Assembly (NCBI GenBank): GCA_030630445.1
Contig: DAOVNC010000199.1
Coordinates: forward strand, 1-6,652
Length of the DNA: 6,652 nt
Direction: 5' to 3'
Source: Kiritimatiellales bacterium
Lineage (GTDB): Bacteria > Verrucomicrobiota > Kiritimatiellia > Kiritimatiellales > Pontiellaceae
Shown here: piece by piece, positions 4,628 through 6,652 of the stretch
How the letters are laid out: every line of letters starts with the position of its first letter
Position numbering within the stretch: position 1 is the first letter of the stretch
The notes under the pieces: generated by a model
What the model was told of the DNA's origin: nothing
The model's input: the letters and a program-made list of their open reading frames with translations, nothing else
The model's database searches: none
Program-made: the position numbers and the translations under genes

Positions 4628-5591
4628 GTTTTTAATTTTAATCATCTTATTAAGCTCTCTTGATTCGTTTGGGAAAACGATTTATGAGGAATATCAAACG
4701 ACAGCACAGTATGCAGATTTTGATCATGTCATGAATCAAGTTCGTTTCCCTAGTTCTGACCGAGAAACGATGCGTTTTTATGTTGAGGAATTAGAAGATG
4801 CCATCGAAAAATTCCCAGATTATCCAGAATTAAGTTCCGCCTATTATTTTATGGGCTGGCACAATTTCAAACTAAAAAAGTACAGAACCTCTGTAAATAA
4901 TTTTACACAATCAAAAGAATTAAAACCGTCTCTAGTGGATAAAACACCCATCAATAGGTATATATCCCGCATGGGAGATGCCATAAGGCGTCAGAATAGT
5001 ATTCTTTTGAGCTCGGGTGTCATTTTGGTTTGGCTCGTATTGATAGGGGCGTTGCTGCTCCATGGAATAAAGAAGAAAGCTTTGACGAAAAAAGCACTGG
5101 GTGGAGTTTTTGCTGGGGTTGCCTTGGGCGTTATTACGGTAGTGGGGTGGTTCTCTATCGATACCTCCGCCTCTGCAGATGGTTTTGCAGGGCTTTATGT
5201 TGCTCCTACTTTAGTACGAAGTACGCTGTTTCAATCAGGAGCTACTCCTTTAATCATTCTCGCAATTTATGCACTATTTGCCAGCATCATTACTTCTATT
5301 GCTACTTTCGCGGCAACTGTTTTGCCCAAATTAAGAATACTATTCTCGCTTGCAACGGCTTTGATTGTCGGCTCTTCGCTTAGCGTTCTTTATTATCAAT
5401 ATTATGGCCTAAATGCAGATCGAACAGGGACTGGAACGTTTAAGCGCATGAGCTATCCAGAGGTTCCAATAGACCAGCATAAAGATGTGCCAGACGAGAT
5501 GATTAAAATGTATGACGACAAAGTCCAGACCTTGATAAAAACCGCTAAAACGAAAGCAAGAACAGATACAGAAGAGAAGGCTAGTGAATGA
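4620..5591 (+). CDS. Membrane protein: signal peptide, periplasmic TPR-like domain, four membrane helices
   Basis: The 323-aa product is not a family I can name. Residues 1-18 look like a signal peptide (hydrophobic FLILIILLSS, then SFGKT). Residues about 50-104 resemble one or two tetratricopeptide repeats, including AYYFMGWHNFKLKKY (74-88) and a following helix. Four hydrophobic segments lie near 129-149, 158-180, 207-234 and 238-261, and a charged tail of about 60 residues follows. Basic loops KKKALTKK (151-158) and PKLR (236-239) suggest, by the positive-inside rule, that the TPR region and tail face the periplasm or outside. The gene overlaps the peptide gene by 8 nt and shares ATGA with the radical SAM gene. 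I infer a partner that senses, anchors, exports or protects against the peptide. No ATPase or protease motif is visible, so it is not a recognisable ABC or peptidase transporter. Confidence 0.75.
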   Translation: MTRFLILIILLSSLDSFGKTIYEEYQTTAQYADFDHVMNQVRFPSSDRETMRFYVEELEDAIEKFPDYPELSSAYYFMGWHNFKLKKYRTSVNNFTQSKELKPSLVDKTPINRYISRMGDAIRRQNSILLSSGVILVWLVLIGALLLHGIKKKALTKKALGGVFAGVALGVITVVGWFSIDTSASADGFAGLYVAPTLVRSTLFQSGATPLIILAIYALFASIITSIATFAATVLPKLRILFSLATALIVGSSLSVLYYQYYGLNADRTGTGTFKRMSYPEVPIDQHKDVPDEMIKMYDDKVQTLIKTAKTKARTDTEEKASE

Positions 5592-6652
5592 AGTATCGCT
5601 ATGAAAGCTTTGGTGGTATCGTTGCAAGCGAAGATCCGCCGTTTTTGGCCTTCGTCGACCGTGATTACCTACGCGGCTGTGGTGTCGAAGAGTCTGAAGA
5701 GTGGGCAAGGGAAAGTCATCATGTTTTGACGGCTCCAACTGAAGTCCATATCTCACGAACCAACCGTTGTTCTTCCAATTGTGAACACTGTTATATGGAT
5801 TCTGGAAAAGCCTTAGATGGTGAAATGAGTACGGATGAGTTTAAAGTTGCTTTGAAAACTCTAGCGGATATGGGTGTTTTTCATGTGGCCCTCGGAGGAG
5901 GAGAGGCTATGGAAAATGATGATCTCATCGAAGTGGCAACGTATGCCAGAGAAGTGGGATTAGTTCCAAACCTAACGACAGGGGGCCATTTAGTAACGGC
6001 TGACAATGTTGATTCGTTAAAAGTTTTTGGTCAGGTCAATCTTTCTCTTGATTCCATCTCCCCGTCGCCATTTCGCTCTAAAACCCGGCTTGACCAAACG
6101 ACCAAGGTTTTTGATCTGCTAACCCGATCTGGAATTAGAACGGGGATTAATGCCGTTTTGGGCAAAACCAATTTTGATGAAATTGATGCGCTTTGTGAAT
6201 ATGCGAAACAACATGGTTTGTCGGAGATTGAGTTTCTTCGTTTAAAACCCGTCGGGAGAGCTAAAGGTCTTTACCAGCAAGAGCGAATGACACACGAACA
6301 GGCAAAAACCCTGTTGCCCAAATTACAGAATGCTCGAGAAAAATATGGGGTTACCTTAAAGATCGATTGTTCTTTGGTCCCAATGCTCTGTTATACCAAA
6401 CCAGAAAAAGAAGTGCTCAAAATGCTAGCTCTTCATGGTTGCGAGGCGGGAAATATCTTAGCAGGAATCACCTCAGACGGGTATGTTTCAGGCTGTTCTT
6501 TTTTACCCCCCGGCAAGACCGAGGTTAAGAATCTAGAAAAAGATTGGGATCAACTATTCCCACAATATAGATCGTGGAATGATGGAGCCATGGAGCCGTG
6601 TCGAAGTTGCCATTATTTAGAAATATGCAAAGGCGGTTGTCATGCAGTTGCA
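5588..6652 (+). CDS. Radical SAM/SPASM peptide-modifying enzyme (3' end beyond window)
   Basis: The frame stays open for 355 codons to the window edge. Residues 61-68 hold the radical SAM CxxxCxxC motif (CSSNCEHC) that binds the SAM-cleaving [4Fe-4S] cluster. GGGEA (103-107) fits the SAM amino-group binding motif, and NLSLDS (151-156) a later barrel strand. The C-terminal part is a SPASM domain for auxiliary clusters: C285-x12-G-x4-C303, then C338-x2-C341-x5-C347-x3-C351. At least one further Cys is expected past the edge. The N-terminal segment FGGIV...PPFLAFVDRDYLRG (8-30) precedes the barrel and may help bind substrate; I cannot show a full PqqD-like recognition domain. GAGAAGG lies 7 nt upstream of the ATG, which overlaps the previous stop as ATGA. 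SPASM enzymes of this kind mature ribosomal peptides, so the small upstream peptide is the likely substrate. The reaction is unknown. An anaerobic sulfatase maturase is less likely, since no sulfatase is near. Confidence 0.9.
   Translation, partial: MKYRYESFGGIVASEDPPFLAFVDRDYLRGCGVEESEEWARESHHVLTAPTEVHISRTNRCSSNCEHCYMDSGKALDGEMSTDEFKVALKTLADMGVFHVALGGGEAMENDDLIEVATYAREVGLVPNLTTGGHLVTADNVDSLKVFGQVNLSLDSISPSPFRSKTRLDQTTKVFDLLTRSGIRTGINAVLGKTNFDEIDALCEYAKQHGLSEIEFLRLKPVGRAKGLYQQERMTHEQAKTLLPKLQNAREKYGVTLKIDCSLVPMLCYTKPEKEVLKMLALHGCEAGNILAGITSDGYVSGCSFLPPGKTEVKNLEKDWDQLFPQYRSWNDGAMEPCRSCHYLEICKGGCHAVA

Noticed and set aside
5588..6652. Anaerobic sulfatase maturase or PqqE
   Set aside because: No sulfatase or PqqA/PqqD-like gene is visible nearby, and the adjacent small peptide gives a better substrate candidate.

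Overview
The window holds two divergent gene clusters of different character, separated by about 500 bases of non-coding DNA rich in palindromes. It comes from a bacterium. The left cluster, with a CdsA-like protein, an acyltransferase-kinase fusion, a DAG-kinase-family protein and a bacterial ceramidase homologue, would suit an environmental lineage such as the Verrucomicrobiota/Kiritimatiellota (PVC) group. That is an impression from gene content, not an identification.

Left (24-3900, minus strand): a tight four-gene operon for membrane lipid metabolism. In transcription order it encodes a CdsA-like integral membrane protein (283 aa), a fusion of a PlsC-type acyltransferase with a thymidylate-kinase-like P-loop kinase (468 aa), a diacylglycerol/sphingosine-kinase-family lipid kinase (339 aa) and an alkaline-ceramidase/PAQR-like membrane hydrolase (206 aa). 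Each gene overlaps the next by 1, 14 and 8 nt, so translation is probably coupled. The acyltransferase, P-loop and ceramidase motifs look intact. The CdsA-like protein has lost most of the residues expected for cytidylyltransferase activity, and the lipid kinase has GGSGT in place of GGDGT. The operon therefore may not be ordinary CDP-diacylglycerol synthesis.

Middle (3901-4408): no intact gene. It contains a 7-bp dyad next to the lipid operon start, a possible remnant of a minus-strand gene, a perfect 18-bp-arm palindrome, a sigma70-like promoter candidate facing right, and a second GC-rich REP-like palindrome just before the next gene.

Right (4409-6652, plus strand, cut by the window end): a lower-GC cassette of three overlapping genes. 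They encode a 72-aa cysteine-free peptide ending in a membrane helix, a 323-aa membrane protein with a signal peptide, a TPR-like region and four membrane helices, and a radical SAM/SPASM enzyme with the canonical CxxxCxxC and SPASM cysteine patterns. This is the layout of a ribosomally made, radical-SAM-modified peptide (RiPP) system. It is the best candidate in the window for something undescribed. The peptide would be the substrate, the rSAM/SPASM protein the maturase, and the membrane protein an export, processing, sensing or immunity partner. The first two roles are inferred from layout and the third is open.
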